The notes under the pieces: generated by a model
Told to the model about the DNA's origin: nothing
Database searches by the model: none
The model's input: only the letters and a program-made list of their open reading frames with translations
Shown here: piece after piece, positions 44,398-58,354 of the stretch
Position numbering within the stretch: position 1 is the first letter of the stretch
Layout: every line of letters begins with the position of its first letter
Made by a program: the position numbers and the translations under genes
Source: Kudoa neothunni
Taxonomy: Eukaryota > Cnidaria
Direction: 5' to 3'
NCBI GenBank assembly: GCA_964304625.1
Contig: OZ199840.1
Coordinates: 2,914,001 to 2,978,000, forward strand
Length of the DNA stretch: 64,000 nucleotides

Positions 44398-47204
44398 TGG
44401 GAACAACTAACAGCAGTCACTTGATTAGGATTTAGATTGGAGCCTAGGATTATTTTTAAAAAATATGTAAAGTATTTAACTTTCTCGGCTCGCAGAGATA
44501 TCATTTTGGTATTAAAACGCTCATTTATTTTGATATATTTTATAGGAATAAAAAAGTTGTCAAATTTTGCGGAAAGGATTTTTGTTTACGCCACCTATCA
44601 CCAACGGTCTAATCCCAAGTTACGCAATAATTCCTATGGAGACGAAATCTCTTTTCATATTTGGCGCTCCAGTCATCCAAACATGAGAGTTTGAGTGTAG
44701 TAGAACAGTCAGTGAAAATCGGGGAAGGTCGCTTATCAACTGGTTGGTTAAATAGTTGATACAAATCTGCATTTAATATCGTCTAATGTGAATTTTAGTC
44801 AGTAGCTAGATGTAAAAAAGATTATTGTTCTTCATTTACGGAAAATTTTAGTAGTAGACCTAGATTCCCAAAATATCTCCATATTCTGAGTTACACCTAA
44901 GCACATCACTAGAATAATATTCGCTGTATTTTCATAGTGTGGGCCTATTCACGATTATTAGTGAGGGAGAAAACTTAGATGAATACAGAAATTGAGTGAA
45001 GAAAACGCAGAAGTATGACCTAAACTCCATTCTCACATATGAGCTACATTAACTCAGTCTTCTTCCGAAATATTCAATCTGCATTTTATAGTTTTCCTGT
45101 GTGCGAAACTTTGGATTTGAAATTTCGCTATTATGCTGACTCGGCTTTTTGAGAGAGATAAGTTTTGACGCAGTTCCTTTTACGATAAAAAGCTTCTGGT
45201 TAAGATCTCATTAATGTATTTCAAATCTTAGAAGGTGCCATCACATTCAAACATGATTGCATACAAAGCTAATATGACAAAAACTAGAAAAAATGAATTA
45301 TTAATCAAAATGTGCTGAAATTGAACCAGAAATAATAATTATTGTGAGTATTTTAACCATTATTTACATATCTACGTATGTGTTAACTGGATGATTTTGA
45401 TTTTAAATAATGAGGGAATTTTAACGTCGACTATAGGATAATCAACTATTCGACATTACATAAAGTAGCCGCAATGTAAAAATTCACCAATGCATCCTCT
45501 CACATTTTAACAACGCTAGAAATCGTCGATATTTGAATTAATTTTGAAAAACTCTCAAAAAACGCCATGATAACGAGTATTTTTTTTTAATTTTTATCAT
45601 TATGTTCTAGAGATAATCGTAAATTTATAAGTATCATAATATTTTTTATGATTTAGGAAAATACCTCTAAGTCTTAATTTTCTCGTTTTGATATGGTTAT
45701 TTGTAAGATTTTACCGTATGACACCTAAGATGGAGGATATCTCCCTCCGTTAGACTACGTTTATTGAACTTATCATTATAATATAGTAGGATAGGATGGC
45801 ATTGGTTGAAACTAGTTTTAAGCTGATGCTCCGGATAAATAATAAAATTTTTTAAATTTATCGATATTCCTCCCACTGAACTATTGTAAACTCATTAACA
45901 TTTCCAAATAAAAGTACAAGCATCAATGAAAAAATTATATCAAATACCTTACGATGCACCGTATTTTATTTCCTAAAAAACTTCTAGATCAACCTTAAAT
46001 GTATCACCTACTACTCATGTGTTGCAAATATTTCTGCCCCGAATAAGATTATGAGCAGCAGATATAAAAATCTTATAAAGGAAGATGATCCAGAATTGGA
46101 AAAACAAAACTATTCGTTTCCTGGGTGAGAATACATGATTCATTTAAATTATTTTCACTATTTAATTCCATCATCTATAGTTGTACATATTTTCATAGAT
46201 ATCTTTATTTATTTATTATGATAATTTTGCGGATATCTTTCCTTGTTGACCATAAGGAAAAAATTTTTAGTTGATTATTGGCTAAATTCCTTAGATTTAT
46301 AACTTTACAAGAGAAAAATTGTGATTTAAACGTACGACCCCAAGCTATATGATTATAAGTATCATATAATTTAACACATATATTCTCAGCTAAAAAAGCC
46401 CATAGAGGGTTTTTTGTTGTATAATTTAGTATATATTTATTTTTTGCATATAATAATTTTTATAATAAATTTCTTCTTTGTCGTTTTGTTTTAATTAATA
46501 TAAATGATATTTTCAAGGCGGCCTCACAGATATGATTATGTATGTGTGTAACTAATTATGTCGTCATCGACGAGAATTCGTTACACCTAATTTTAAAATC
46601 CTTCCTCAACTTTTTCTTATATAATCAAGATGCAATAAAAAACAAACACATTTGACGAATTCAATTTCTCATGAGAAGTTGCAACTCTTGCATTACAATA
46701 TGGGAGAGGCTAGTTACATTGTTAATTTTTAATCCTAAATAGCGCGGTACGCACGCGCGTTAACAACTTTAAATCCTACTAACTTTTATTTACAAAGTAT
46801 ATAAAAACCTAATTTTTAAGAATTTTCTATATTTATTTGTTTTCGTTCTACCGCTTCGATCTTTGGAATAAAAAATAATTAATATTGTCAAAATTAATGG
46901 AACCTGATTATTATTCACCATGCAAATAATCGTTTCTTACAATATCATACATCGAAAAGAACACTAACGAAAATAATTAATGTTTATTATTAATTTTTTT
47001 ATCATATTTATTAAATATTTTTCAATTGAAATATAGTTTTTATCATTATCAATTATTTTGTACAGCGAATACGTAATTTTGATTCGGATAAATAATAATT
47101 GTGTAAATATAATTAAATCCGACATACCGAATAAACTAAAGTAGGTAGCTAATTTTCCGAACTTTCGAGATTCTTACGATAAAAATTTTAGAAACGGTCT
47201 TATT
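44398..47204. other. Mostly gene-free; one weak exon candidate
   Basis: Upstream of FBP. On the + strand, 46051-46124 reads ATG then SSRYKNLIKEDDPELEKQN and ends at a good donor (GG|GTGAGA), like a first exon, but no following exon was found. Nothing else supported. Confidence 0.3.
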
Positions 47205-47241
47205 TTAACCTTTCAAGCATCTTTGGGATCCATTGGACCCC
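47205..47241. mobile_element. Solo piggyBac-type terminus
   Basis: TTAA then CCTTTCAAGCATCTTTGGGA and GGACCCC, like the ends at 13382 and 38663. No partner end found. Repeated at 62395. Confidence 0.35.
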
Positions 47242-47393
47242 ACTCGAAGGAATGTGTAACGTGAGTTTTCAGGCGCTCGGAAGGCTAAGGTCTAGCTCAG
47301 CACTAGTAGCAGTAGATAAATACCAAATAAACGATTGTCAAATCATATAAATTGTGATGGCGTATGAAAAAAAAACAACGAACAATTTTGAAG

Positions 47394-48379
47394 CTAAGCA
47401 CGATGCTCCATAAAAGTAGAAATCGCTCTGTACACAAATCGATACTGGTCAAGAGTTTGAACCATTAGTGGCCGGGATAATCTGTGAAATAATTTTTCAA
47501 AAAGGTTTGGACCAAAGCAACTCACCTCAAATTTTTAACAAAATCGCAGATATTCACCGAACTGCCATCTTTGAGATAATGTCTAATGGCGTTATCGAAT
47601 GTTATGAAAGAGCCTGTTCTTCCCACACCAGCGCTACAATGAACCACCTAACAGAAATTAAATTAATTAAATCAAATCTTCATAGTTCAGTGTTAAATGA
47701 AAAATCAACAAAAATTTAATGGCCCAACCTTTGGGCTAGAATCGAATTCGGTATCGTGGAGAATCGATTGTTGAAATGCAATAAAGTTTGTTGGATTATT
47801 AGGAACTTTTTGATCTTTCCATTCGGTAAAATGGTAATGTTTAATTAGTCTTGAGAATTGATTATTGAAATCCATTCTCAAGAGTGTAGTTTCAGAGTAT
47901 GAAGTGGATTCACTTGAAACGATACTAATAGTCATTTGATTGGGGAGCGAAAGAGGGATTCCCAGCTGTGGTAAATAGTTGTAACATTTTATAACACCAC
48001 TTTCTACAAAACCAGTCAGCTGGACAATACATTTGACCTGGTATTGGTCAATCATATCATAAAAATCCACAAGTGTATTTTCTAGTGGCCCATTAATAGC
48101 AATATAGTCCCGGTCCGAATTAATTCCTCCTATCCAGGAACCATTACAATAATCGGAATCAGCATAAGTCCTCGGTTTCAGATGAACCAACGAAAAATCA
48201 GCAGGTATAACATCGGCATATCGATTTTTATGGATATTCACCGGAAGATGTCCAATAGTGGAAGTTGCTAACATTACTTGACTTATATCAAAAAATTCAT
48301 CTCTGATATGATCACCCGATGATTTAGTAGATTCAAGGTCCAATTTGAATAGGTCAGAAAACTCTAAAATTAACCACAT
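47394..48379 (-). CDS. Classical protein tyrosine phosphatase domain protein
   Basis: Dephosphorylates phosphotyrosine through a cysteine intermediate. Exons: 48379-47729, 47647-47526, 47481-47394. Motifs in order: EFSDLFKL, KNRYADVIP, SDYCNGSWIGG (in place of DYINAS), DYIAINGPLENTLVDFYDM, VIKCYNYLPQ, HYHFTEWKDQKVP, P-loop VVHCSAGVGRTGSFI, and Q-loop MVQTLDQYRFVYRAI before a TAG. The catalytic Cys, Arg and Gln are present. The WPD loop reads WKD: the general-acid Asp is kept but Pro is replaced by Lys, which is unusual and may slow turnover. The 5' end is unresolved: the frame stays open to about 48462. I use the in-frame ATG at 48379, but a splice acceptor at 48364-48365 could join an upstream exon. 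Family certain, start not. Confidence 0.85.
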
Positions 48380-50988
48380 TAATACGACGAAATTGTCGAT
48401 GACAGTAAACAAATAATGTAAATCAATCTGATACGTCGCTCCCTTGGGCACGTCATAACTCGATCAAATCGAAAATTTTATGAAGAAACAAATGCGGCAA
48501 ATAATAGAAGGTGAGCGGTTTGATGATTTGCTAAACTCCTAAAACCTTCACCTTTTTATCGGGACTTCGTCGATCAATTCCGGTATCAAGTGTTATCGCT
48601 TGTTTTTAATTTACCTTATTAGAACAGCTTAGTTGATGCGTCAAATCAAGAAATATCAATATTAAGATTAAATATTGATTATTGGATACTAGCGGTTTCT
48701 TTATTATATAATGACCCACGACAGGTAAAATAGGTTGCGTGAAGTTTCTCTCATGTTTGTGATTGTTGAGATTATTTTAAAACTAAACGAATAATCATAT
48801 GGTCACGTGGGTTTGATATTTTTCTTACATCTCGTCTATTAATAGAGTATTAAGCCCAAATAATACTGTCGGAAGATCCGATGCAGTCGTTGCTGACAAA
48901 TATTTTTCACCTGGATACAATAGAAGGATAACGCCTAATGTGATAAATTAATAAAATATTGATCAACGTATGTTTATTCATTGGTCCATATTTAAATGGA
49001 CTAAATTGTGTGAATCTGAGACGTAAGCTGTGTACTCTTATTTTTATTTCTAACAAATTATCGAACCCTACCAAAAAATCATTTTCAATGTACCGTTGCA
49101 TAAAAGTAAAAATAGGGAATATTTGTAATATTATGGACATTAATTTTATAATTATCATAAGAGTTCAAAAATTCAAGATTCTCTTCTTGTATTTAATATT
49201 CGGTTAATACATAGGGCTCACCACCTTATTTTACAAGAAATCTAAAATCTATCATTATCTATCCGAAAAAAATTCGTTAAGTTTTGTTAATCGCGTACTT
49301 TGAGCAGATTTGGTCGTTAATGCTGAAATGAGCGGCCTCATTTAATGCCCTTAATTTTATTAAAAATTGAAATATAAGCAGTTTTATTATAATATCAAAA
49401 TACGACAAAATAGATAAAGTTTGCTCTTTTAAACTTTTTTAGACATTTTAAAATATGATATAGGGTCACGCTTGTCTTATGACTAAGGTTGGCTTTACTT
49501 GAATCTAATTTTTTTAACATTAAATTAAATTTTGAATTACATTGAAACAGAACTAGTGCGTAATAGACCCCATTCGTAATCGGTTATTATGATTGCATTA
49601 AACTAAATTTTTTTCGTCACTTACTGATTAAAATAACACAAAATATTCGTGTTTATTATTTATGTGGAAGAAAACAAAAATAAACTCCGTCCTAGAAGTG
49701 TGCTTAAACCCCGATTTGTTCGTATTTCGAACAAATTTTTCCCATGAAAAATAATGAAAATTAATTTACTACGCTACCGCGCACCAAATAAATGACTATT
49801 TTTATTCCCATCCATTAAAGAAAATCATGCCTTATGTTTATAAAACGTAACAAGTAAATATTAAATATAATAACTAAAATAAAATATAGGATAAGTATTA
49901 TTTGGGTATCATACAATGGATTATAAAGAGTTCTCTTTCGCTGACGTTCACATAATTTGATTGAACTACTCTTCTTCTAAAATTTTTTGTCTTCTCTGTT
50001 TTATGCTCTAACTGGATTTTTTCTGAGTATCCTTTCTATATTTGTTTGAACTCAAAATTTTTGGTCGAACTCCAAGGTTGTTCTGTAATCGGAATCTCTC
50101 TCTAAAACATACCGAGTATGATGCATTCGCAATCGAAGTTAAAATAAGTCTGATAAACAAATATTTATTAGATGAATTATAATGAAAATTGGTTTATGTA
50201 TTCAGTATACTATTTTTTATTTATTAGCGTATGAAATTTAAAGTGATAATTAAACTCTTTGTCATTTGTAAATAAATTGTTGATAAAATATTTTCGTAGT
50301 CAAAAGTATGTAAAGTGTATTATATTTAATTTTAAATGAAAGGAGAAATAAATTATTCGATGCTTTAAAAAAGATTTATTTCTTAAACATGTTATTTTTT
50401 TAAATAAACTATAGGACAAATAAGTATTATAATTTAATTAGCGTCAAGATTGGGTTTTTTTGTTTGTTGAATTATTTTGGACTAGCGCTCATGCTCAGCT
50501 TTGCCTGATACTATGTGATGGAAAATTCTAACTTTTAGCTTTCTTTCAGTGTAGTGAAATTCTACGGTAAAGTTAATTTAATTTAATTGGAGGGTTAAAA
50601 CCCACACATTTTAAGTCTTCGTTTTTATTTATGCATTTTAAAGTTTGACATTATTTTTGCACCGTGGTTATTTAGAGACACCAAAATATGCATGTACTTT
50701 TCAGTATAATATAAATATAGATGTTGATAGAAAATCATTGAATATTTTTAAGTATATTATACAAATTATTGATTATAAATACAAAGATTACAATTTTATG
50801 AGAAATCTAATTAGCGATTAATACTTATTTGTTAAAAAACACATTAAGTAATTTAAAACAGGGCTTTCGGCTCTTATCAAAATTTTGCGATATAAATTAA
50901 TTCTTATAATTATCAAATCTATCATTAGTCTACAAACGATAAGAAAAAAAATACGTGATATATGCCGAAAATAGATAATTAATTACTC
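48380..50988. other. Upstream of phosphatase; no clear gene
   Basis: May contain 5' exons of the phosphatase (short open pieces on the - strand at ~48475-48600), none with consistent phase. The rest is AT-rich and featureless up to the gap; ORFs at 48907-49207 have no recognisable content. Confidence 0.35.
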
Positions 50989-51188
50989 NNNNNNNNNNNN
51001 NNNNNNNNNNNNNNNNNNNNNNNNNNNNNNNNNNNNNNNNNNNNNNNNNNNNNNNNNNNNNNNNNNNNNNNNNNNNNNNNNNNNNNNNNNNNNNNNNNNN
51101 NNNNNNNNNNNNNNNNNNNNNNNNNNNNNNNNNNNNNNNNNNNNNNNNNNNNNNNNNNNNNNNNNNNNNNNNNNNNNNNNNNNNNNNN
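50989..51188. other. Assembly gap (200 N)
   Basis: Second fixed-size 200-N placeholder, again exactly between two copies of a long repeat. Confidence 0.99.
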
Positions 51189-53441
51189 TTACAGCATTTA
51201 AATAGTGATATAATAATTGAAGAGCTCATTAAATAATCTCTCCTAAGGTATTGTCTTTATATATATTTCGCTACATTGTTATTAATAAACTAATAAACAA
51301 GGATTTTTAGTTGTTAATCTGCTTATTTTATTTACAAAAAGTTATGTGGATATTATCTGTATTACGCTAGTAAACTATGAGATTAAAATAATTTTATTTA
51401 TCAATTTATTTGACATTTTTGTTTCGATATAACATGAGTTTTCATTATGTTTCTATTTTATAAAATAATCATGTATTATTAGCATCACATATTAATCGTT
51501 TCGGATGTGTGTGATTGAATGGTTCAGGTTTACTTATTTTGGAAAAAGCTTTTCTCATATTAAAGATGATTAAAAAATACGGTCAGGGTTGAAGAAAAAT
51601 TTTATTCCTTTGAATAATCTTATTTAAAAGTTTATCTTTACGTTATTGTATAAAACTGATTTTTTATAGATGAAAAATATATTGCATCTTCAGTATATCA
51701 AGAATAAACATCATAAATAAAATCCTAAAATATAAAAATAATCATTTTGACTTTAAAATATTGTTAAAAATTAACCCAAGGATAAATATATTAACTAAAC
51801 ACAGTGAGTTCTCGATATTTCATAACTTTTCTTTGGTCCTAAAAAGTCATGCAGTTAGAAACACTTACGCATTTATTAGGCTCACATGCGCGAAATATAG
51901 CTAGTTTATTGTTGAATTATTCTACTCTAAGGTATTTTTTAATCGAATATTTTTTAAAGCTCATTAAAAGAATATAAGGGAAGCAATTCTGCAGTGAATT
52001 TGCTTTAGAAGCACACTCATAATTAAATTAATGCCATTATTTGATTCTCAAGTTGAACACGTTTCCTCAAACGCCTAAAAATTGTTATCTTCATCATTTT
52101 CTCAGACCTCCTAAAATTTATAAGGAATGTTATTTATCAATTTTTCATTTTCAATCTTGGTTTCCACTATTATATTTAAGTTCTCAATTTAGTTATCTTA
52201 TGAAATGATTTAAAAGAATAATGCATCCAAATTATGTTCATTCGTAAAAATGAAGGCAAGTTCAAAAAATTAATCCCCTATTTGAGTATTTACGTCGAAA
52301 AGTCATAACTCTGGATTAAATTTTATAAGGTTTAAATGTCATTATTTTTACGCCACATTTATTGATTTTAAGGGATTGAATTTATGCTAAAATATTTGAT
52401 TCTATATATCGTTGAATAAATATTTCTTTAACACACAGTAATATTCTATGCCAAGAACTTCACATAATTCTATGATAAATGAGTTATACTAAACTTAGGG
52501 GAGTTTTTGAACCGTCTCTGGATGTGAAGATCATCTATATATATGAGGTAAAAATCATTTTATTTTGTTTGGAAAAATTCAGATATAAATCCTTCAATTT
52601 TTTCCGTTGGATGAGGTTTTTTGATTCGATTGTGAATGGTATTTCATACATAAATAATTTATTTCCTTTAAAATTTTGGATTTTATAATTTAATCTATGG
52701 TAAATAGAGTAACTTTCCCTCTCAAGGAACCAATCCCTAGTGTGGTTTCACCTTTTTCATAATGCATACATCATTTTAAAATTTGATTCCTAATGATTTT
52801 TAAACAAATTTTGTGCATCACTTTTATTTAAATAGAGCCTTAAATCCAATGTTAGTACAATTTAGTTTTTATATTTGTAAATTATAACTGAAAAACTAAA
52901 TGCCAATTCATAAACATCATAATTATGGTATTCCTCACACATATACATTATTTACTGCTCTTACACTAAAAATGACTTTCACATTCGAACACAAAATTTT
53001 GCGTCAGTTGGGATCAATAATACCATTATCGATACTCTGGAGTTTAAAATTTTAATAATTAAGAAGTTGAAAAATATTTTCATTTTATCCCTAATCGCAG
53101 TCATGTTGTATGGTGGTAGTTTTATAATCGCTTTAACTTACATTAGTTAAATTCTTCTTTAGTTCGAGAACTATTTAAACTTAATAATTAATTATTAAAT
53201 CATGGATCTAATTTTTATTGTTAAGTTATTGGAATTACAATATGCACCATTCATTTTAACTGTTAAGACTATTCGATGTTATAGTCTGTTGCCTTCTTGC
53301 ATCTAGTTCCACAGTACAAAATATCACGAAATAATACACCAACAGTAATAGGTTATCTAATTAAGGTTCGTTTTTGCGCCAGATTCAACCGCCTCTTAAT
53401 TCCTCATGAGAGATTAGCGGCACCCCCCATTGATTATCACA

Positions 53442-53528
53442 CAGTCGTGTCTCGGTATTGCGTAGAAAATTTGGACCGCTAACCTATTACACAATACAAA
53501 ATTTTCACGCAATATCGAGGCACGACTA
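53442..53528. mobile_element. Tiny TIR element, duplicate of 38253-38339
   Basis: Same sequence, shifted one base by an upstream C-run difference. Confidence 0.65.
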
Positions 53529-53851
53529 TATATCTTTTTAACATTAACTCTATGTTATTGATTCATCAAACCGTAACATTCAAATTTTCCAACCAACAGC
53601 TCGTTAGGATTTAGTTATACAGAGCTTTAGGAAACTAAGATTCAAGGATTATGAGATTGAAATCCAGAAATTGGTTGCGCAATAGCGAAACCAATCAAAA
53701 TTCCTCATTTTTTAATAATTCAAATTTAATTTAAATATATGACGTGGATTTCGTTGGATAATTAATAACAAATGGCGCATTTAAATAAATATACTTATAT
53801 TGAATAATACACAGAAGATAAACGTTAAATTAATCAATATCGAAGTCTTAA

Positions 53852-55110
53852 CCCTCGAAGGATGGTGACCCAAACAATTACGTGTGTTCCCAAGGGGGTC
53901 GGTTTGCGACCCTAGTGGTTTTCTACTATAATGATTGACTATGATTCTACCATTTGGTAGAGAGACTAATTAATCTTTTGACTATTAAAATATATGCTTA
54001 AAATAACCAGGCGAAAAAGAATTTGTTAACAATATCGTAACCATTTCAGGAGACATTACCAATTAGACCTATTCAAACGAAACTTAAATGGTAACTTTAA
54101 CAGATTTAACTATTTTGGTTTAGTTTTTAATTAAATTGACTAAAATGGAAGCTTTTACGCCACTTTTAACACCAATATTAGGCTGATATGATAGACCATG
54201 GCAGTAACGGATGTTTATCTCCAGTGACTTTCGGTAATTTAATATTCATTTATAAATTAAAATATGTTTACAACACATCTTGAGAAATAAAGAATAACGT
54301 TAATTCTAAATAAGTAAGGATGAATTTATTTGAATTATGAGAGAAAATATTTTTTATCAGAATATGAATATGATTCAAAGCTTATGTCTTTTAGCATGGT
54401 TTTAATCGTTCCACTAGTTCTAAGGAAACATTCCAGCTTAATTTCACTAAATATTAAAAAAAAATTTTTTAACATAAATGGAACTGTTTAATTTTATGGA
54501 AATGGGTGAATTGTTGAAATTTGGCCATATCATGACACAAAAATAATGCGACTAAGTTTTAATCGATTAATTATTAAACTAAACAATTAAATTCAAGAAA
54601 AATAATGTCACCCTTCAATTTACTATAATTTAAATTTAATTTACTGAAAAAATAAACATTATGAAATATTTAAAAAGCACATCAAGCGCCTATTTCGGAT
54701 TTCAACGCGCAATAACCAGGGCGACAATATTAGAGGGGTCAATCTCTTTAACCCTATTCCATTTTCGGAACCTTATATTAAATAACAAGAATGGTTAAAA
54801 ATTACAATATTCCTCAATTTAGTCGTGACAATATATATTGAGATTATCATTATTCTTATCACGTAAATTAATACACTTTACACAACCATATAAAATATTT
54901 TTTAAATTACGTGTATCAATGCTACGTAACATCAACCGCAATTATTGAACCGTTAAATCCTATAATTAATCTGGAATTTTGTATTTATAAACAATACACA
55001 ATAATCTAAGAATACACGAACTCAAAAATTAAAATAAAATGTTTAAGTAGGGAAAAATAAACATTAACCAAAAGTGGGGTCACGAATGACCTCGTATGAT
55101 CCCAGGAGTG
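53852..55110. mobile_element. PiggyBac-type element, duplicate of 38663-39920
   Basis: Same TTAA-flanked ends; one base longer because of an extra T near 54900. Confidence 0.65.
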
Positions 55111-55137
55111 TTAATGTAAATATGAATATACAGTATA

Positions 55138-55949
55138 CAGTCGGTGGCTGGTTCTACTAATTTTTTAAAAAGAAGCGCAATTTGAATAATCAAATTCACT
55201 ATCAATATAGAATATTTTTTACATGTTTTTATTAAAGAATTTAGATCTAAATAATATAGTACGGTTGAGAATTTTCCGACTTCTTGATCACGTGACTACC
55301 CAGTTTTACCCATTAAAAAAATAGATGAATTTTAATGTTCGAAAGAATTAAGTGAAATGAAAAAAATCAAAACATGAATTAATAAAATATGTCCACAATA
55401 TCTCCCCGAAAGCTGTCAAATTTGTTACTATAAAGCATCAGATATATCCTTCATATCCAACCCCTTTGGCACCTTAAAAACCCAAATAAAATTGTTTAAA
55501 TTACTGAATACAAATCGATTAATGTTTTCAGTTGCGAATTTATTAAAATGAGTTTAAAAAATTATCCAATTTTGACAAAAAAGGAACAATCGATCGATCA
55601 TGATCGCATTGGTGAAAGCTGTATTCCAAAATATTTTGACGAATTTTTTGTGATCAAAATAACTAATTATTTGTCCCTTAAATGTATGCAATTCAATTAT
55701 ATTAAATAATTAAGAATATTATTATATGCGCGTGCTAATAAGTGCTTAAAACCAGACGTTGCCAATTCCACACACATTTTTCCGCGATGCCGAAGGGATT
55801 ACTCAAACCCGGGTAACGAGTGTGCCTTCATTAAAAATTTATTAAACTTCATTACAAAAACTTGCGCATTTCAATTATGTTATTTAATAAATAATCGAAT
55901 AATTTCCTGTAATTCGCGCGCAAAAGATGCGTAAACCAATCACTGGCTG
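55138..55949. mobile_element. Mariner/pogo-like element, duplicate of 39948-40759
   Basis: Same ends and TA flanks. Confidence 0.5.
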
Positions 55950-56446
55950 TATACAGATATTTATCCACTTAAACTCCAAAATTTTTTTGATATACAAAAA
56001 TTTAAGAGAAAGTGGAAATAATATACAAGCTAAATTTAATGTTTAACATACATTTTTTTGTTAATTATTGTAGTCTTATGAGATTACGCGTGCTTCCGAG
56101 TTGGTTCGAATTTAGAATGGGAAAATATTTTAAAAATAACTATGTTTAAATCTCAACCTTCCTATCACTCTGATCTGATTTTTGAAGATAATCGTAGGGA
56201 AGTTTGCATAAACAATCACATCCAAAATGGTGATTTTTAGGTTCCTACACTACTCTCCAATCACAATTTTAGATAAAAATTCAGAATCCATGTGAAAATT
56301 GGATTTTATTATAGCACAGAACGTATTATTTATCAAATCACCTAGTTCAGTCAATATTTATTCATTACGAGTTAAATCCTTGCACGCTTTCAAATATCGC
56401 GTGATAGACGAGTATATAAACCGGCGTCGGCCGACTTTTGTCGTTA

Positions 56447-56514
56447 AAATCCATGATGTAACATCTTTCGGGACTAAGTGTTGTTTGTGCTGATAAATTT
56501 CACTGATTGGATTT
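56447..56514 (+). ncRNA. C/D-box snoRNA candidate 1, duplicate
   Basis: Same as 41257-41324. Confidence 0.55.
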
Positions 56515-56522
56515 ATATTTTT

Positions 56523-56585
56523 GTTTTTATGATGATTTACACCGCCCCAGTCTTATGTAAAATGATGAACGGTTGATCTGAAAAC
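56523..56585 (+). ncRNA. C/D-box snoRNA candidate 2, duplicate
   Basis: Same as 41333-41395. Confidence 0.55.
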
Positions 56586-56645
56586 AATGAAACCATTAGT
56601 TAAAAATTAATAAAAACCCATTGTTTGTGAGCTTCTGGTTGCGTT

Positions 56646-56733
56646 GGCAATGATGATAGCTCAGATATGATTTCACACAGGGGGTTGTTTATAGCCCTCC
56701 ATAACGTGATTCAGATTATGAGAGCTGAGCCGC
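56646..56733 (+). ncRNA. C/D-box snoRNA candidate 3, duplicate
   Basis: Same as 41456-41543. Confidence 0.4.
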
Positions 56734-57221
56734 TTTTATTCTGCCTTAACTTGGACATTTCTTGCTCATATGAATGTTAGAGTTGTGTGTTTTTTAAGGC
56801 GGCTAGGCCCCAAAATCTTACTGGTTCGATGCGGGATGACATATGACATGTGAGGGAACGAATGAGCCTGTGACTTCGACTGTATTTCGAGTATTTGGCT
56901 CATTCTCATTTTTTGTGAAAGCCCCATTGAGAATAGTTTTCAATTTTGTTAATCACCTAAATATTAACAACAGCATGGTACAAATAAACTGTTAATATTC
57001 ATTGCTTTCGCAATAGTTAGAGCTCGATATTATGAGATCTCCATAGGCTTGTTGGATCCAATCATTAATTTCAAAATCGTCTTGTCAACCAATCAAAGTG
57101 TGGTTCTTTAGTTATATTGAATTTTATTTACCTAAAGGACAAGTTGATAAAATATTGGATCGTATTGGATAATTGTTGATTGCGTAAATAAGAGTGAGGA
57201 TCGCCTTTTTTTGTTCTAAAG

Positions 57222-57535
57222 CAGTGTTTCCCAACCTCTTTTCTGTCGCGCTCCACCTTTTGCAAAAGTATTGTTTTTTAATTTAAACTGTTTATAACAT
57301 TGAATGAAGCTCCCTATCACACCAAAATTTGAATGCAATTAATATATACTTCTTTTCTCATTAAAATTAAAATGTATTAGACAAGCTCTAACTAAATTTA
57401 TCCATGGACCTTAAAAATTTAATCTTTAATTCTTCATACTGCCAAAGACAGCGTCAGGTGAATCTCATGATAATCTAACCTCCATTAGGAAAGACTTTGG
57501 TGTATACGGGGCTAATGGACCGAAAATAAATAATA
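57222..57535. mobile_element. hAT-type fragment, duplicate of 42032-42345
   Basis: Same sequence. Confidence 0.7.
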
Positions 57536-58354
57536 TAAATACAAAATTAATCAATATTATATTAGATTTAATAAAAAAAGGGGATATGCTATTCTAAATG
57601 AGACACGATTGTGAATCGAACCATTCTGATTCCATCTGGATGAAGATGTCAAATATTGCTAATAATTTTTATATAATTAGTCGTTGCTATTTTCAATGTT
57701 ATTTTAAAAAGCTCAATTAACTGGGAAATTTGAGAATAATTATAAATATTATGTTAATACATATCTTTTATAAAATATATGGAACTTTTTAATTTATTTA
57801 TTATCAAAATATACTTATCTAATAAAAAAATATAAATAAGAAACCATACTAATTAGTATGAAGCCAAAAATTCTGATATTATATGAAAAAATTACGCCCG
57901 CTTTTTAATTTATTTCAAGTAGTTTCCGTTGTAACCAATTAAAGTAAGTTACCTGCCTCGGTATAAGCACATGAGATATTCCTTGTGGTACTTAAATATT
58001 TTAGTTTCTTGCGATCACCGATAAGAGGTAATATAAGCTGATTTTATATTTTTTCAATTAAAATAAAATTTGAACTGTTTCGTAAAGCTATTTTGGATAC
58101 ATGAATTTTTCGAAATATTATGAATCCTCGCAAAATTTTCATTGAGGAAACCAATGCTCCTAATCAATCGTTAACAATAATAGTAACTCAGTTAACGTGA
58201 ATGATATCATATAAACCTGGTATTGAAATATTGAGAAACTTCATTTTACAACGTTAATGAAGAGGTATTAAATAACAATCAAAACATAATAAAAGATTAT
58301 TCCAGACATAGAATATAAACGATTGATATATTATTGGAGTAAGTTATCAGGTTA

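Larger units (their letters stand above)
35999..50988. repeat. Long direct repeat, copy 1 (ends at the second gap)
   Basis: 14,990 bp whose visible partner is 51189-64000 at offset 15190. Differences seen by eye: substitutions at 37802, 39237, 41023, 42646 and 45230, one base fewer in copy 2 near 38239 and one more near 39709. So the copies are nearly but not fully identical, as two haplotypes would be. Confidence 0.95.
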
